The position numbers and the translations under genes are program-made. A model generated the notes under the pieces. It was not told where the DNA came from and searched no databases. It worked only from the letters and a program-made list of their open reading frames with translations. DNA of 64,000 nucleotides from Streptomyces sp. HNM0575 (GTDB lineage Bacteria; Actinomycetota; Actinomycetes; Streptomycetales; Streptomycetaceae): NCBI RefSeq assembly GCF_012726265.1, contig NZ_JAASAG010000007.1:372001-436000 (forward strand), written 5' to 3'. Shown here piece by piece: positions 34,480 through 43,217 of this stretch. The first letter of the stretch is position 1; each line of letters begins with the position of its first letter.

Positions 34480-34529
34480 CGGCGGCACACCACCCCGGCA
34501 CAGATGCGTACTGAGCGAAGGGGCTCACG

Positions 34530-34718
34530 ATGACGATGGCCGTGATCGGCTTGATCGCAGGGATGGCGCTGGGCTTCGCCGGATATTTCGGCGGGTTCGG
34601 CGCCTTCCTGCTCGTGGCGGCGCTGGGCGGGTTCGGCTTCGTCGTGGGCCGCTTCCTCGACGGTGACCTGCGAGCGGAGGACTTCTTCCGTATCCGTGAC
34701 GAGAGCCGCCGCAGATGA
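34530..34718 (+). CDS. Small membrane protein of the Asp23 cassette (DUF2273-like)
   Basis: A 62-aa protein with two closely spaced hydrophobic spans (AVIGLIAGMALGFAGYFGGF and AFLLVAALGGFGFVVGRFL) and a charged C-terminus. Small DUF2273-type proteins commonly accompany Asp23 and AmaP genes. It lies 50 bp after the Asp23 gene. Confidence 0.78.
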   Translation: MTMAVIGLIAGMALGFAGYFGGFGAFLLVAALGGFGFVVGRFLDGDLRAEDFFRIRDESRRR

Positions 34719-34749
34719 CGGTGACCGGGCCCGGGACGGGGCCGGTCCG

Positions 34750-35235
34750 GTGACCGGAGAACGGGGCGAGGCGGAGCCGGCAGCGGCGGCCGGCGAAGCG
34801 GAATCCGCCGCGGGTTCCGGCGCCGCGGAGCCCGCTACCGCGGAACCCGCTACCGCGGAACCCGCTACTGCCGAACGCGAGGGAGCGCAGACGGAACTCG
34901 GCGAGACCACCGTGTTCGAACGCGTCGTGGCCAAGGTCGCGGTGCAGGCCGCGCGTGAGGCACTGCGCTCCGGGTCAGCGGCCCGCAAGGTGCCGTCGGG
35001 GCCCGCTCATTGGCCCCGTGCATCCGCGAAGCTGCGGAACGGGACGGCCCGGGTCCGCGTGCTCGTGGAGCTGGGCTACCCTTCCGACATCGGCGCGCAG
35101 TGTGCTGCGGTGCGTCGACAAGTCGCTTCGCGGGTAAAGCAATTGGCCGGCATCGATGTGCCGGAGGTGGCCGTGGGCGTGGAGCGGCTCCACTCAGAGC
35201 AGCTGGACGGCGAGAGGTCCGGGAGGGTCCGGTGA
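34750..35235 (+). CDS. Second Asp23/Gls24-like protein
   Basis: A 161-aa product with an Asp23-like region in its C-terminal part (RVRVLVELGYPSDIGAQCAAV, then AGIDVPEVAVGVERL). The N-terminus is low complexity and includes three copies of EPATA from a 15-bp tandem repeat (about 34828-34872). GTG 34750 is the favoured start; GTG 34696 is in frame but overlaps the previous gene by 23 bp. Its stop overlaps the next GTG (GTGA). Confidence 0.68.
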   Translation: MTGERGEAEPAAAAGEAESAAGSGAAEPATAEPATAEPATAEREGAQTELGETTVFERVVAKVAVQAAREALRSGSAARKVPSGPAHWPRASAKLRNGTARVRVLVELGYPSDIGAQCAAVRRQVASRVKQLAGIDVPEVAVGVERLHSEQLDGERSGRVR

Positions 35236-35912
35236 GCGACGAGCGCACCCAGCGGCTGCCCACGCTGGAGAAGGAACCGGCGCCGCACACGGCCCGGGAG
35301 GCGACCGCGGCAGACCTGGAACAGACGACGTCCGCGGCCGGCTACGGTCCGGCCGACCGGCCCGAACAGACGGGCCGCACGGGGCGGTTCTGGTCCGTAC
35401 GGCGCCTGCCGGCGGGCATCGTGGCCCTGCTCGCCCTCGCCGCTGCGGGATTGCTCCTCTACGACCTGGTGTCGGTACGGGCGGGCAACTCCGCCATGGC
35501 CTGGCGCCGCACCCTCGCCGACGAGATGGCCACGACCCCCGTGGACGACCCCAAGGTCCTCGCCTCCGCCTGCGTCGTCGCACTGCTCGGCGTGTGGCTG
35601 ATCACCCTGGCCGTCACGCCCGGCCGCCGCGGGCTGCTGCCGATGCGTGAAACGGCAGGTGCGCGGGCGGGGTTGGAGCGTACGGCCGCCGCGCTCGTGC
35701 TGCGTGACCGCGCCATGCAGGTGTCCGGAGTGCAGTCGGTGCGCGTCGCCGTGGGACGGCGCAAGGTCAGGGCGCGTGCGCGGGCCGGCTTCAGGGACCT
35801 GCACGACGTACGCGGAGATCTCGACTCGACCCTCGGCGACGGCATCCGGCAACTCGGCCTGGCGCGACAGCCGGGCCTGTCCGTACACGTCGAGCGCCCG
35901 AAGAGGAGGTGA
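35232..35912 (+). CDS. DUF6286-type membrane protein of the Asp23 cassette
   Basis: A 226-aa protein with two spans (about residues 60-78, GIVALLALAAAGLLLYDLV, and about 110-128, SACVVALLGVWLITLAV) and a C-terminal Asp23-like alpha/beta region (LRDRAMQVSGVQSVRVAVGR, LDSTLGDGIRQLGL). It begins at GTG 35232, overlapping the preceding stop. It probably forms part of the same membrane-associated stress complex; no specific function is known. Confidence 0.72.
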   Translation: MSDERTQRLPTLEKEPAPHTAREATAADLEQTTSAAGYGPADRPEQTGRTGRFWSVRRLPAGIVALLALAAAGLLLYDLVSVRAGNSAMAWRRTLADEMATTPVDDPKVLASACVVALLGVWLITLAVTPGRRGLLPMRETAGARAGLERTAAALVLRDRAMQVSGVQSVRVAVGRRKVRARARAGFRDLHDVRGDLDSTLGDGIRQLGLARQPGLSVHVERPKRR

Positions 35913-35917
35913 GCGGG

Positions 35918-36523
35918 ATGGACGGAGCCCTGCGGAGCGTCAACCGCGTACTGCTGGCACTCGCCGGCCTGCTGCTGCTCGCTCTCGGACTCGCGGCGCT
36001 CGTCGGCGGGTTCGACCTGCCGCGGCACTGGAACTTCGACATGCCCTCGGGCTGGCCCTGGGCCAGGGCGGACGACGTGCTGCTGTCCGGCACCGACCGG
36101 ACCAAGTGGCGCGACGACAGCTGGTGGTGGCCCGCGGTCTTCGCCGGGCTGGGCCTGCTGGTGATCCTCATGCTGTGGTGGCTGCTCGCGCAGCTGCGCA
36201 GGCGCAGGCTCGGTGAGGTGCTGGTCGAAAGCGGCGACGGGGAGGGCGCGTTGCTGCGCGGCCGGGCGCTGTCCAACGTGCTGGAGGCCGAGGCGGCGTC
36301 CCTGCCCGGGGTCGACAAGGCCGCGGTACGGCTGACCGGTCGGCGCACCGCACCGCGTGCCTCGGTCGAGCTGATGCTGTCGGCACGTGCGGAGCCGGGC
36401 CCTGTGCTCGGACGCGTCTCCGGCGAAGCGCTGGAGAACGCACGGTCGTCCGCGTCGCTGGACGCGCTGCCCGCGGAGGTGCGGCTGCGCACGGTCAGGC
36501 ACCGCCCGGAGCGCGTGATCTGA
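35918..36523 (+). CDS. amaP: Alkaline shock response membrane anchor AmaP-like
   Basis: A 201-aa membrane protein with an N-terminal span (VLLALAGLLLLALGLAALVG), a Trp-rich extracytoplasmic loop (KWRDDSWWWP) and a second span (AVFAGLGLLVILMLWWLLAQ), followed by a cytoplasmic Asp23-like domain, the layout of AmaP. ATG 35918 follows AGGAGG by 8 nt; GTG 35909 lies on the ribosome site itself and is rejected. It closes the cassette and should anchor the Asp23 proteins to the membrane. Confidence 0.78.
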   Translation: MDGALRSVNRVLLALAGLLLLALGLAALVGGFDLPRHWNFDMPSGWPWARADDVLLSGTDRTKWRDDSWWWPAVFAGLGLLVILMLWWLLAQLRRRRLGEVLVESGDGEGALLRGRALSNVLEAEAASLPGVDKAAVRLTGRRTAPRASVELMLSARAEPGPVLGRVSGEALENARSSASLDALPAEVRLRTVRHRPERVI

Positions 36524-36569
36524 CGGCGCGTACGGTCTGACGCTGCGTACGGTCTGACGGCACGTGCGG
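36519..36569 (+). repeat. 17-bp triple tandem repeat at the amaP stop
   Basis: Three units of TCTGACGGCGCGTACGG with a few changes begin at the stop codon. TGA falls at 36521, 36538 and 36555, one in each reading frame. The remainder of the gap to 36731 shows nothing recognisable. Confidence 0.75.
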
Positions 36570-36731
36570 CGAGGCCGTCCGCCAAGGTCCGTCGGGCGGG
36601 GGCCGGTTGACCTGGTCCTCTTGGGGCCCGACTGAGGTCGCGTGCGCGACGCGGTGCCCGTCCGGCGTGGAGCTTTCCGATCGCCGCGGGCCGCCGCCCG
36701 GTGCCGTCTGCCGCCGGTCCTCCGGGAGCGG

Positions 36732-37493
36732 TCAGAAACCCCGCCTGGCACCGCCGTCGACGGGCAGCATCACGCCCGTCAGATACGACGCCGCCGGTGA
36801 CAGCACGAACGCTGCCGTACGCCCGAACTCCTCCGGGGTCCCGTAGCGGCGCAGCGGGATCGCGGCCTCGTTGCGCTCGCGTGCGGCGTCGCCGTCGCCG
36901 GAGAGCGAGTCGAGGTAGTGCAGCCGCTCGGTGGCGATCCGGCCCGGCGCCAGCCCGAGCACGCGGATGCCCAGCGGCCCGGCCTCGTTCGCGAGCGTCT
37001 TCGCGAAACCGGCCAGGCCCGGGCGCAGCCCGTTGGAGAGGGTGAGCCCCGGGATCGGTTCGTGCACCGAGCCGGAGAGCACGAAGGCGATGACGCCGCC
37101 CTCGCCCAGCTCGCCCGCCGCCGTACGCGCCAGCCGCACCGCACCGAGGAAGACCGTCTCGAACGCGGACTGCCACTGCTCGTCGGAGAGCGAGTCGGCC
37201 GGTACGCCGGCGGGCGGGCCCCCGACGCTGATCAGCACGCCGTCGAAGCGCCCGAAGCGGGTCTTGGCCGTCTCGATGAGGCGCTCGGCCGTGTCCGGCG
37301 CGGCGTTGTCCGCCCCGATGCCGACGGCCGATCCCGCACCGAGCTGTGCGGCGGCCTCGGTCGCGGCCTCATCCGTACGGCCCGAGACGACCACCTTGGC
37401 TCCGTCGGCGACGAGCGCTTCCGCCGTGGCGAAACCGAGCCCGCGGGTGGCGCCGGTGATGATGTAGACGCGGTCCTTCAGCCCGAGATCCAT
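36732..37493 (-). CDS. Atypical SDR-family protein without YxxxK
   Basis: A 253-aa Rossmann protein. The cofactor motif TGATRGLG is normal and the catalytic serine (FVLSGS) is kept. Where classical SDRs have YxxxK, this one has LTLSNGLRPGLAGFAK, so Tyr and Lys are replaced by Ser and Arg. This matches the divergent beta-ketoacyl-reductase-like SDR subgroup known to lack a perfect tetrad. It may reduce by another mechanism or act as a binding protein. Gaps of 44 and 25 bp suggest one transcript with the SURF1 and exonuclease genes. Confidence 0.82.
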   Translation of the reverse strand: MDLGLKDRVYIITGATRGLGFATAEALVADGAKVVVSGRTDEAATEAAAQLGAGSAVGIGADNAAPDTAERLIETAKTRFGRFDGVLISVGGPPAGVPADSLSDEQWQSAFETVFLGAVRLARTAAGELGEGGVIAFVLSGSVHEPIPGLTLSNGLRPGLAGFAKTLANEAGPLGIRVLGLAPGRIATERLHYLDSLSGDGDAARERNEAAIPLRRYGTPEEFGRTAAFVLSPAASYLTGVMLPVDGGARRGF

Positions 37494-37537
37494 GGCTCAC
37501 AGTGTGCGCCACCGTTCGCCTGCCTGCGCAGGCAGGG

Positions 37538-38635
37538 TCAGTCCGCGGGGGAGGAACCGCTCATGGGTGCGCCCGTCGGCGTCCGGTGCGCGGCGGACGT
37601 GCCGGTCGCCTCGCCGGCCTCGGTGGGCTCGGGCGCCTCCGTCGCCGCGGCCGCCTCGGTCGGTGCCGGCTCCTGCGCGGGCCCTTCGTCGGCCGGCGCG
37701 GACTCCGGCCCCTCCGGACCGTCGGCGCCACTCGTCCCCGGCGCCGGCACCGCCGGGCCTCCGGTCGCATCCCCTCCGGATACCCCGGCGGAACTCGCGG
37801 CCGAGTCCCCGGCGGAATCCCCAGCCGAGCCCCCGGCGCAACTCCCGGCCGAACTCCCGGCCGAGTCCCCGGCCGTGCTCTGCGCCAGCCGGTCCCGCCG
37901 TTCGCGGCGCACCAGCACCACCCAGCCGAACGGCACCCCCGCGGCGAACAGCCACCACTGCACCGCGTACGCCATGTGCGGCCCGATGCTGCTGTGGTCC
38001 GGCTCGGGGATCCGCTGGGGGTGCGCGCCCGCAGGCTGCGGCTTCATCGCCGTCAGTTCGAGATAGCCGCGCAGCACCGGCCGGTGCAGCGTCCCGGCCT
38101 GCTTCCGGCTGTCGATCAGCATCACCTGGCGGGGCGGCAGGCCCCGCTTGTCCTTGATGCCGCTGGCCTCGCTCGTCTCGTCGGCCATGACGCGGCCGGT
38201 GACGGTGACCTGGCCGCGCGGCGGCGGTGGCACCTTCGGGAAGCGGGTGAGGTCGCCGCCCGCCTCGATCCAGCCGCGGTTGACCAGCACCGCCCTGCCG
38301 TCGTCCTGGATCAGCGGTGTGACGACGAAGTACCCGATGGACTTCTGGTCGGCCGCCGTCCGCTGCCGTACGACGACCTCGTGTCCGGTGTCGAATCGGC
38401 CCGTGGCCTTGGCCGTACGGAAACGGTCGTCCTCCGCGGGCTCCCGCCCCGTGCTGCTGAGCCGGTCGAAGGGCACGGGCGCGGCGGCGAGGCTGGAGGA
38501 GATCAGCTCGTTCTGCGCCACCCGGGACTCGTGCCTGTGCAGCTGCCAGAAGCCCAGCTTGATCATCGCCGGGATGAGGGCGAGGCCGAGGAGGGTGAGG
38601 ATCACCCACTGCCTGGACAACAGGAAGCGGTACAC
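37538..38635 (-). CDS. SURF1 family cytochrome oxidase assembly protein
   Basis: Membrane factor for haem-copper oxidase biogenesis. The 365 aa include an N-terminal span (WVILTLLGLALIPAMIKLGFWQL), the SURF1 periplasmic part (YFVVTPLIQDDGRAVLVNRGWI) and a second span (YAVQWWLFAAGVPFGWVVLV). The last ~120 residues are an unusual Ser/Ala/Gly then Glu/Pro/Thr-rich tail built from 12-15-bp repeats, absent from most SURF1 proteins. Start is GTG 38635. Confidence 0.88.
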   Translation of the reverse strand: MYRFLLSRQWVILTLLGLALIPAMIKLGFWQLHRHESRVAQNELISSSLAAAPVPFDRLSSTGREPAEDDRFRTAKATGRFDTGHEVVVRQRTAADQKSIGYFVVTPLIQDDGRAVLVNRGWIEAGGDLTRFPKVPPPPRGQVTVTGRVMADETSEASGIKDKRGLPPRQVMLIDSRKQAGTLHRPVLRGYLELTAMKPQPAGAHPQRIPEPDHSSIGPHMAYAVQWWLFAAGVPFGWVVLVRRERRDRLAQSTAGDSAGSSAGSCAGGSAGDSAGDSAASSAGVSGGDATGGPAVPAPGTSGADGPEGPESAPADEGPAQEPAPTEAAAATEAPEPTEAGEATGTSAAHRTPTGAPMSGSSPAD

Positions 38636-38660
38636 GTCTGACGACGGTACTCCCCGGCCG

Positions 38661-39764
38661 TCACCGCTCGGATGCTGGGGCCACGTCGCCCAGGAGCCGT
38701 CCGAAGGTCTCCTCGTCCAGCACGGGGGTGCCGTGCGCCTTCGCCTTGACCACCTTCGTGGTGAGGGAGCCCGGATCGTTCGTGACCAGCAGGCTCGTCA
38801 GGCTGGAGACGTGGGAGGAGATGTGCAGCCCGGCCTCGGTGGCCCGGTCCTCCAGCAGCTCGCGGTCGACCGAGGTGTCTCCCGAGATGGCCACGCGCAT
38901 GCCCTGCACGAGGCGTCCGCCCGGCTCGTACCGCCCCGGGTTGGGATACGGGCATGCCGGCCGCTTGCGAGGCCGGCGCCAGCCGTGCCCGTACGGCCGC
39001 GGACCGCCCGGCCCCCAGCCGTGCCGCACGCCCCGGAAACTCCTGCCGCCGCCGTCGCCGTACGCGCCTGCCACGTCCGGTCCCTCCGGCCACTCGGCCA
39101 GCGGGCGGCAGGCGTTCAGCGGCAGCCGCACCTCCTGCTGGACCGCGAGGTGCAGGCTCGGCCGGAACGCCTCGGCCAGCACTCGCGCGTCGTCGAGCGC
39201 GTGGTGCGCGCGCCGCTGGGACACGCCGTAGTGCGCGGCGAGGGATTCCAGCTTGTGGTTGGGCAGCGGGAGCGAGAGCTGCTTGGAGAGGGCGATGGTG
39301 CACAGCCGCTGGCGCACGGGCGGCGTGCGCCGCGCGCGTGCGTACTCCCTGGCGATCATCGACCAGTCGAAGACCGCGTTGTGCGCGACGAGGACACGGC
39401 CGTCGAGCCGGGTGGCCAGATCGTCGGCGATCTCCGTGAACAGCGGTGCGTCCGCGAGGTCTTCGGAAGTCAGGCCGTGGATCCAGGTGGGGCCGGGATC
39501 GCGCTGCGGATTGACCGTCGAATACCAGTGGTCCTCGACCTCGCCCCGTGCGTCCAGGCGGTAGACGGCGGCGGAGACGATGCGGTCGTGGCGGGCGAGG
39601 CCCGTGGTCTCGACGTCGACCACGGCATAGCCCTGCGGATAGCCGTCGGGCCATCCGCACTCTGCTCCGGAAGAGACGGCCGGCGCCTGGGCGGGGATAC
39701 GGGCGGCTGCCGCCGCCCCGTCCCCGGGCTCCTCACCCGGGGACGCCGTCTGGTCTTCGAGCAT
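38661..39764 (-). CDS. DEDDh 3'-5' exonuclease with C-terminal BRCT domain
   Basis: DnaQ-like exonuclease, 367 aa. ExoI motif YAVVDVETTGLARHDRIVS (about 50-68), ExoII region VLVAHNAVFDWSMIARE, and ExoIII with HHALDDARVLAEAF show the DEDDh set. After a Gly/Arg/Pro-rich linker, the C-terminus (VQGMRVAISGDTSVDRELLE and SLTSLLVTNDPGS) is a BRCT domain. ATG 39764 is used, since 57 upstream residues in the open frame look non-coding. A likely DNA repair nuclease rather than a replicative proofreading subunit. Confidence 0.88.
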   Translation of the reverse strand: MLEDQTASPGEEPGDGAAAAARIPAQAPAVSSGAECGWPDGYPQGYAVVDVETTGLARHDRIVSAAVYRLDARGEVEDHWYSTVNPQRDPGPTWIHGLTSEDLADAPLFTEIADDLATRLDGRVLVAHNAVFDWSMIAREYARARRTPPVRQRLCTIALSKQLSLPLPNHKLESLAAHYGVSQRRAHHALDDARVLAEAFRPSLHLAVQQEVRLPLNACRPLAEWPEGPDVAGAYGDGGGRSFRGVRHGWGPGGPRPYGHGWRRPRKRPACPYPNPGRYEPGGRLVQGMRVAISGDTSVDRELLEDRATEAGLHISSHVSSLTSLLVTNDPGSLTTKVVKAKAHGTPVLDEETFGRLLGDVAPASER

Positions 39765-39998
39765 GGTCACAGAGAATACGGGGCGCCACTGACAGTGCCC
39801 GAACGGGCCGTCAACGCCCGTGTGCGCGAGGCGCGTTCGGGCCCGGACCGTACCCCGGTAAAGGGCTTCCGAGGCGGCGCGAAGGGGACGAGGACCACCG
39901 GACGGGACGAAGCGGCGCGCAGACCTGACGGTCACTCATTTTATACTTGTCGGTAACAACCCCTAGCGGGGGCGGCGTCCGGCGCTTACCTTGCTGAC

Positions 39999-41036
39999 AT
40001 GCCGTCTCAGTTGCCCGACGTCGTACTGTGGTCGATACCCGCCTTCATTCTGCTCACGGTGCTCGAAATCGTGAGTTATCGCTTTCATCCGGACGAGGAC
40101 TCCGCCGGGTACGAGACGAAGGACGCCGCCACCAGCATCGGAATGGGTCTCGGCAGCCTCGTCTTCGACGCCCTGTGGAAGATCCCGATCGTGGCGATCT
40201 ACGCGGGGATCTACGAACTGACGCCGCTGCGCGTGCCCGTGGTGTGGTGGACGCTGCCCCTGATGCTGCTCGCGCAGGACTTCTTCTACTACTGGTCGCA
40301 CCGCGGGCACCACGTGATCCGCATCCTGTGGGCCTGCCACGTGGTGCACCACTCCAGCCGGAAGTTCAACCTGAGCACCGCGCTGCGCCAGCCGTGGACC
40401 ACCTGGACCGTCTGGCCGTTCTACGTGCCGATGATCGCGCTCGGCGTGCACCCGGCCGCGCTCGCGTTCTGCTCTTCGGCGAACCTCGTCTACCAGTTCT
40501 GGATCCACACCGAGCGGATCGGGAAGCTGCCGCGCCCGGTCGAGTTCGTCTTCAACACGCCCTCGCACCACCGTGTGCACCATGCGTCCCAAGGCGGCTA
40601 TCTGGACCGGAACTTCGGCGGCATCCTGATCGTCTGGGACCGGCTCTTCGGCTCGTTCACGCCGGAGACCGAGCCGTGCGTCTACGGGCTGACGAAGAAC
40701 ATCGCGACGTTCAACCCGCTGCGTGTGGCCACGCACGAGTACGCCGCGATCGGACGCGATCTGCGTGCGGCGCGCAGCTGGAACGAGCGCGCCGGAAGGG
40801 TCTTCCGCGGCCCCGGCTGGGCGCCGGTGGAGCCGTCCGCGGCGGTCGCCAAGGCCACGGGGGCAGCGGGGGCCACAGGACCCGCAGAGTCCGCGGAGTC
40901 CGCGGACTCCGCGGAGTCCACGGCGGCCCCCGCGCGGACCAAGGAGCCGGAGCCCGCGGACATGCGGGAGGCCGGGCCGCCCGAGCAGCCCGGCCCCTCG
41001 CCGGCGGACTCCCCGGCACCGCGCGTCACGTCCTGA
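39999..41036 (+). CDS. Sterol desaturase / fatty acid hydroxylase family protein
   Basis: Integral membrane di-iron enzyme of 345 aa. The histidine clusters are all present: HRGHH, HVVHHSS, and HHRVHH, separated by hydrophobic spans, with an additional HTER segment. The reaction is probably hydroxylation of a lipid or hopanoid-like substrate. The last 60 residues are low complexity with a 9-bp GAGTCCGCG-type repeat (about 40885-40922). ATG 39999 is preceded by an AT-rich patch (TTTTATACTTG near 39938-39952) that may hold the promoter. Confidence 0.85.
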   Translation: MPSQLPDVVLWSIPAFILLTVLEIVSYRFHPDEDSAGYETKDAATSIGMGLGSLVFDALWKIPIVAIYAGIYELTPLRVPVVWWTLPLMLLAQDFFYYWSHRGHHVIRILWACHVVHHSSRKFNLSTALRQPWTTWTVWPFYVPMIALGVHPAALAFCSSANLVYQFWIHTERIGKLPRPVEFVFNTPSHHRVHHASQGGYLDRNFGGILIVWDRLFGSFTPETEPCVYGLTKNIATFNPLRVATHEYAAIGRDLRAARSWNERAGRVFRGPGWAPVEPSAAVAKATGAAGATGPAESAESADSAESTAAPARTKEPEPADMREAGPPEQPGPSPADSPAPRVTS

Positions 41037-41090
41037 CCCGGAGGTCAAGAGGCGGCGCGGGCACCGGAGTTCATCCGGCCTCAGGTGCGC

Positions 41091-42629
41091 TTACTTCTTC
41101 ACGGCCGCGAGGGCGTCCACGATTCCGTGGCCGTAGAAGCTGTTGTTGCCCTTGAGGCCGGTGCAGTCGGCCTTGTACGTGCCCTTGCCGTCCGGGTCGT
41201 ACTTGTCCGGGCAGGCAACGCTCTTCGCCTGGGCCTTCAGCAGCCAGGCGATCTCCTTGGGGGAGGAGTCGGGGTGCTTGCTCTTGAGCAGCGCCGCGAC
41301 TCCGGCCACCTGGGGTCCGGCCATCGAAGTGCCCTGGAGGTAGGCGTAGTCGCCGTCGGGCATCGTCGAGAGGACGCCGCCGTCCTTGGCCGGCTCCTTC
41401 GGCGTCTGGTAGCGGCGGTCGCCGCCGGGTGCCGCCAAGTCGATCTGGTCGAGGCCGTAGTTGGAGAAGTAGGACTTGCCGTCCTCCGCGCCCGTGGAGG
41501 ACACCGACGTCACGCCGGGCAGCATGCTCGGCACGTCGGGGCACTCCGCCGGGTCGACGGTCCGCTCGACCGGCTTGCCGTCGTCGGGACTCGTGTCGTC
41601 CTTGATCTCGCTCGCGGCGAGGTCGTGTGAGGAGTTCCCCGCGGACGAGACGGTGGTGACGCCCTTGTCCGTCGCGTACTTCACGGCCCTGCCGACGGCG
41701 TCCGCGATGGCCTTCTGATCAGGGTCGTCGGAGCAGTTGTAGAGCCAGGGGTCCGTGTAATAGCTGTTGTTGGTGACGTCGATGCCGTGGTCGGCCGCGA
41801 ACACGAAGGCGCACACCACCGCTTCGCTGAAGAAGAGCGACGTCTTCGGCTCGGAGACCTTCAGGGCGGCGACCTTCACGCCGGGCGCGGTGCCCGCGAC
41901 GCCGACTCCGTTGCGCGGGGCGGCGATGATGCCCGCGACATGCGTGCCGTGGTAGTCCTCGGCGGGGTCGAAGGGCCGCCAGGCGCCCGCCCCGGTGTCG
42001 GCCTTGCCGCCGACGCAACTGGCCGACTGCGCCGCCGAGAAGTTGGCCTTCAGGTCGGGGTGCGTGTCGTCGATGCCGGTGTCGATGACGCCGACGGTGA
42101 CGTCCTTGCTGCCCTGGTCGATCTTGCTGGCCTTGTCCGCCTTGATGGCCCGCTTGTCCCACTGGAGGGACTCCAGCGGCTCCTTGCCGTCCGCCTCGGC
42201 CTTCGCCTTCGCCTGGGCGCCGGTGGCCGACGCGGGCACCTTCAGGTACTTCGGCTTCCCCACGTCAGTGGTGCCGGCGGCTTCGAGCGGAGCGGTGCGG
42301 GTGGCGCCCGCCGACTCCACGCCCTTCACCGAGCGCATCTCCTTGCCGAACTTCGCGTTCGTGGAGTGCGCGACGATGACGCCGATCTGTGCGTATGCGG
42401 TGACGACCTTGCCGTCCGCTTTCGCAATCTCCTTCTTCACGCGCTCTACGGTGCCGGCGTCCGTCTCGGTGTTGACGACGTAGCTCAGCTTTTCCCCGTC
42501 CTTCTTCGGGGTTTCGGGGGTGTCCTGACCGCTGGCCACGGCGGCTCCCGCCAGCCCGAGCGAAGCCGTCAGAACCAGTCCCAGCGGGAGCGCAAGTCTT
42601 CGCCACCGCCTGGAAGGCTGAGAATCCAT
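41091..42629 (-). CDS. Secreted S8 subtilisin-type protease
   Basis: A 512-aa preproprotease. Signal peptide: basic RRWRR then LALPLGLVLTASLGLAGAAVA. Residues about 45-110 form an inhibitor I9-like propeptide. The catalytic triad is complete: Asp183 in VIDTGIDDTHPD, His227 in HGTHVAG, and Ser at about 435 in GTSMAGP. Six cysteines in the mature part suggest disulphides. ATG 42629 is preferred over ATG 42659; GGAG lies upstream. Secreted alkaline protease; target unknown. Confidence 0.92.
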   Translation of the reverse strand: MDSQPSRRWRRLALPLGLVLTASLGLAGAAVASGQDTPETPKKDGEKLSYVVNTETDAGTVERVKKEIAKADGKVVTAYAQIGVIVAHSTNAKFGKEMRSVKGVESAGATRTAPLEAAGTTDVGKPKYLKVPASATGAQAKAKAEADGKEPLESLQWDKRAIKADKASKIDQGSKDVTVGVIDTGIDDTHPDLKANFSAAQSASCVGGKADTGAGAWRPFDPAEDYHGTHVAGIIAAPRNGVGVAGTAPGVKVAALKVSEPKTSLFFSEAVVCAFVFAADHGIDVTNNSYYTDPWLYNCSDDPDQKAIADAVGRAVKYATDKGVTTVSSAGNSSHDLAASEIKDDTSPDDGKPVERTVDPAECPDVPSMLPGVTSVSSTGAEDGKSYFSNYGLDQIDLAAPGGDRRYQTPKEPAKDGGVLSTMPDGDYAYLQGTSMAGPQVAGVAALLKSKHPDSSPKEIAWLLKAQAKSVACPDKYDPDGKGTYKADCTGLKGNNSFYGHGIVDALAAVKK

Positions 42630-42869
42630 GGGATCTCCATGTTGTCCGAAGTTGACCACAGAGATGGGAACTTAGCGTCGATCGGTGCCCCTCAGCAACG
42701 GAATCCCGAGGAAGGTTGGGTTTGTCTTCGATAACTCTTCCGTGATTCAACGACGTCCCCCTGTTGCTGCCCCCTGTGAAGATCTACGCTTCGCGGCACT
42801 GCACTGCTGGTAACCACACCCCGACCTGCTCACTTTCCTCACCGAAAACCCACATCGACTGGAGTCAAC
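42630..42869. promoter_or_regulatory. Divergent promoter region subtilase / DUF485-actP
   Basis: This 240-bp segment is relatively AT-rich around 42720-42860 and lacks a gene. It must hold promoters for the leftward protease and the rightward DUF485-actP pair. No confident hexamers or operators were recognised. Confidence 0.4.
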
Positions 42870-43217
42870 GTGGACTCAGCACCCGAGAACGAGAGGTCCG
42901 CGCCACCGGACGGCACGGACTACGCGCAGGTGCAGCAGAGTGCGGAGTTCGGAGAGCTGCGCAGCACTTTCCGGTCATTCGCATTTCCCCTCACTCTGGG
43001 CTTCATCGCCTGGTACCTGCTGTACGTGCTGCTGTCGAACTACGCCGGCGGGTTCATGGCGACCAAGGTCGCCGGCAACGTCAACGTCGCCTTCGTCCTG
43101 GGTCTCGCCCAGTTCCTGACCACCTTCGTCATCGCCTGGTGGTACTCCCGTCACGCCGCGGCCAAGCTCGACCCGAAGGGCGAGGCCATCAAGAACCGTC
43201 TGGACGGTGAAGCATGA
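42870..43217 (+). CDS. DUF485 membrane protein, ActP partner
   Basis: A 115-aa protein with two spans (FPLTLGFIAWYLLYVLLSNY and FVLGLAQFLTTFVIAWWYS), the DUF485 pattern. DUF485 genes typically sit directly before acetate permeases (yjcH-actP), as here: its stop overlaps the symporter start (ATGA). Start GTG 42870. Confidence 0.92.
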   Translation: MDSAPENERSAPPDGTDYAQVQQSAEFGELRSTFRSFAFPLTLGFIAWYLLYVLLSNYAGGFMATKVAGNVNVAFVLGLAQFLTTFVIAWWYSRHAAAKLDPKGEAIKNRLDGEA

